A DNA stretch of 64,000 nucleotides, taken from Alentia gelatinosa. Its lineage: Eukaryota > Annelida > Polychaeta > Phyllodocida > Polynoidae. Shown one piece after another: positions 63,184-64,000 of the stretch. Location of the stretch: assembly GCA_950022655.1 (NCBI GenBank), contig OX465589.1, positions 32,341,970 to 32,405,969 on the forward strand, read 5' to 3'. The stretch's first letter is position 1. Each line of letters starts with the position of its first letter. The position numbers were made by a program, and so were the translations under genes. Under the pieces are notes generated by a model. The model worked only from the letters and a program-made list of their open reading frames with translations, was not told the origin of the DNA and ran no database searches.

Positions 63184-64000
63184 ACTGACGCTGGGTGACT
63201 ATGATAAGAACTAACGTTTTAATTGACAGGTCCTGCCACCTGGTGTATTATGTGAAACCAGGTTCCTCACTACATTCATAACGCCCTTAACATGCCCTCT
63301 TCCTGTCAGACTCAGTGGTCTAGAGGCAGTGTCAGCAAGGGAAACCTATGGTTGAGAATTCAATCCCCTTCAATGCAGAGCGGGTTTTTTTTCAAGAGTC
63401 ATGGGTGAGACAGTTAGGCTGGGTGAGACAGACTCAGGCAGAGTGAGACAGACTCAGGCAGGGTGAGACAGACTCGGGAAGGGTGAGTTGAGACAGACTC
63501 AGGCAGGGTGAGACAGACTCTGGCAGGATGATGAGAGACAGACTCAGGCAGGGTATAAAAGACACGGGCAGGGCGAGATAGGCTTGGGCAGGGTGATGAG
63601 AAACAGACTTGGACAATGTGAGACAGACATGGGCAGGATAATGTGAGACAAACTGGGGCAGGGTGAGACAGAGTCAGGCAGGGTGAGACAGACTCAGGAA
63701 GGGTGAGGTGAGACAGAGTCAGGCAGGGTGAGACAGACTTGGGCAGGGTGATGAGAGACAGACTCAGGCAGGGTATGACAGACTTGGGTAGAGCGACATA
63801 GACTTGAGCAGAGTGATGAGAGACAGACTGGGGCAGGGTGAGACAGACTCACACAGGATGAGACAGACTCAGACAGGGTGAGACAGACTCGGGCAGGGTT
63901 AGGTAATACAGACTCAGGCAGGGTGAAACAGACTCGGTCAGGGTGAAGGGAGACAGACAGAGGGAGGGTATAACAGACATGGGCAGTTTCAGGTTAGACA
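63184..64000 (+). repeat. Satellite unit 37, cut by the window edge
   Basis: C (C-eco, Pol III core at 63316-63392) and the first three quarters of D are present. The window ends inside the 45-bp register of the minisatellite, so the array continues to the right. Confidence 0.96.

Larger units (their letters stand above)
1..64000 (+). repeat. Composite 1,759-bp satellite array filling the window
   Basis: The same four-block unit (C, D, A, B) recurs from the first base to the last in one orientation. Unit starts lie at 45, 1804, 3563, 5320, 7079 and so on up to 63184. Most spacings are exactly 1,759 bp. The exceptions are explained by visible small changes: a 2-bp deletion in A gives 1,757, a 1-bp loss in D gives 1,758, an extra T in C gives one more base, a missing A copy gives 1,390, and a 200-N gap gives 1,959. 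Units look well over 98% identical by eye. No unique sequence is seen at either edge, so this is an internal part of a longer array. Concerted evolution by unequal exchange is the established explanation for such homogeneity. Function and chromosomal location cannot be read from the sequence. Confidence 0.98.

Noticed and set aside
1..64000. Ribosomal DNA intergenic spacer or 5S gene array
   Set aside because: No rRNA sequence occurs in any unit, and no 5S-type internal control region (A box, intermediate element, C box) is seen. Pol III boxes are of tRNA type.

Overview
The whole 64 kb window is one uninterrupted head-to-tail tandem array of a complex satellite repeat. The unit is 1,759 bp, and 36 complete units plus two partial ends are present. 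I see no protein-coding gene, rRNA, intact tRNA, transposase, CRISPR array or unique flanking DNA, so the array extends beyond both window edges. Long composite satellite units, tRNA-type RNA polymerase III promoter boxes, and a 200-N assembly gap point to a eukaryotic chromosome, probably a heterochromatic block. I cannot name the species or the chromosome position.

Each unit has four blocks, always in the same order and orientation. Block C (209 bp) is non-repetitive. Its second half carries a perfect tRNA-type A box, a B box and a run of about 8 Ts, which is the layout of a tRNA-derived Pol III element (SINE-head-like). Block D (812 bp, of which 803 bp is minisatellite) is made of 37 degenerate subunits, almost all 20 or 25 bp, on the theme GGTGAGACAGACTCGGGCAG. 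Blocks A and B are two tandem 369-bp copies of one sequence. They are identical over their first 112 bp and then differ at about 23 fixed positions. Each starts with AGGCCTAC and has a 7-bp-stem hairpin 14 bases in.

Units are almost identical to each other, with only a few differences per unit. The differences recur as shared markers, which allows the array's history to be read. Marker names used in the unit entries are: A-del2 (2-bp deletion in A, giving 1,757-bp units); A-K (CTTTCAG in A for CTCTCAG); A-F (GGAAATTC in A for GGATATTC); A-aatt (GAAATTGACTGCAATTG in A, always with TTGTAAC); A-gct (TGGTGCTATC near the A 3' end); hybrid-B (5' half of B carrying A-type bases); B-att (GAAATTCGG in B for GAAAATCGG); B-gtgg (GCTGCTGTGG at the B 3' end for GCTGCTCTGG); C-eco (AGGCAGTG, GAGAATTCAATC and CTTCAATGC together in C); D-L (CGAGAAGAG in D for CGGGAAGGG). 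Combinations of these recur 11, 14 or 19 units apart, so blocks of several units have been copied within the array.

The main structural events are an apparently perfect 1,390-bp tandem duplication of block B+C+D at 43839-46618, six B copies that are A/B recombinants with the same switch interval, and a 200-N gap at 29523-29722 whose flanks join without any missing or extra base. The short minus-strand open frames in the window are by-products of the repeats and are not annotated as genes.
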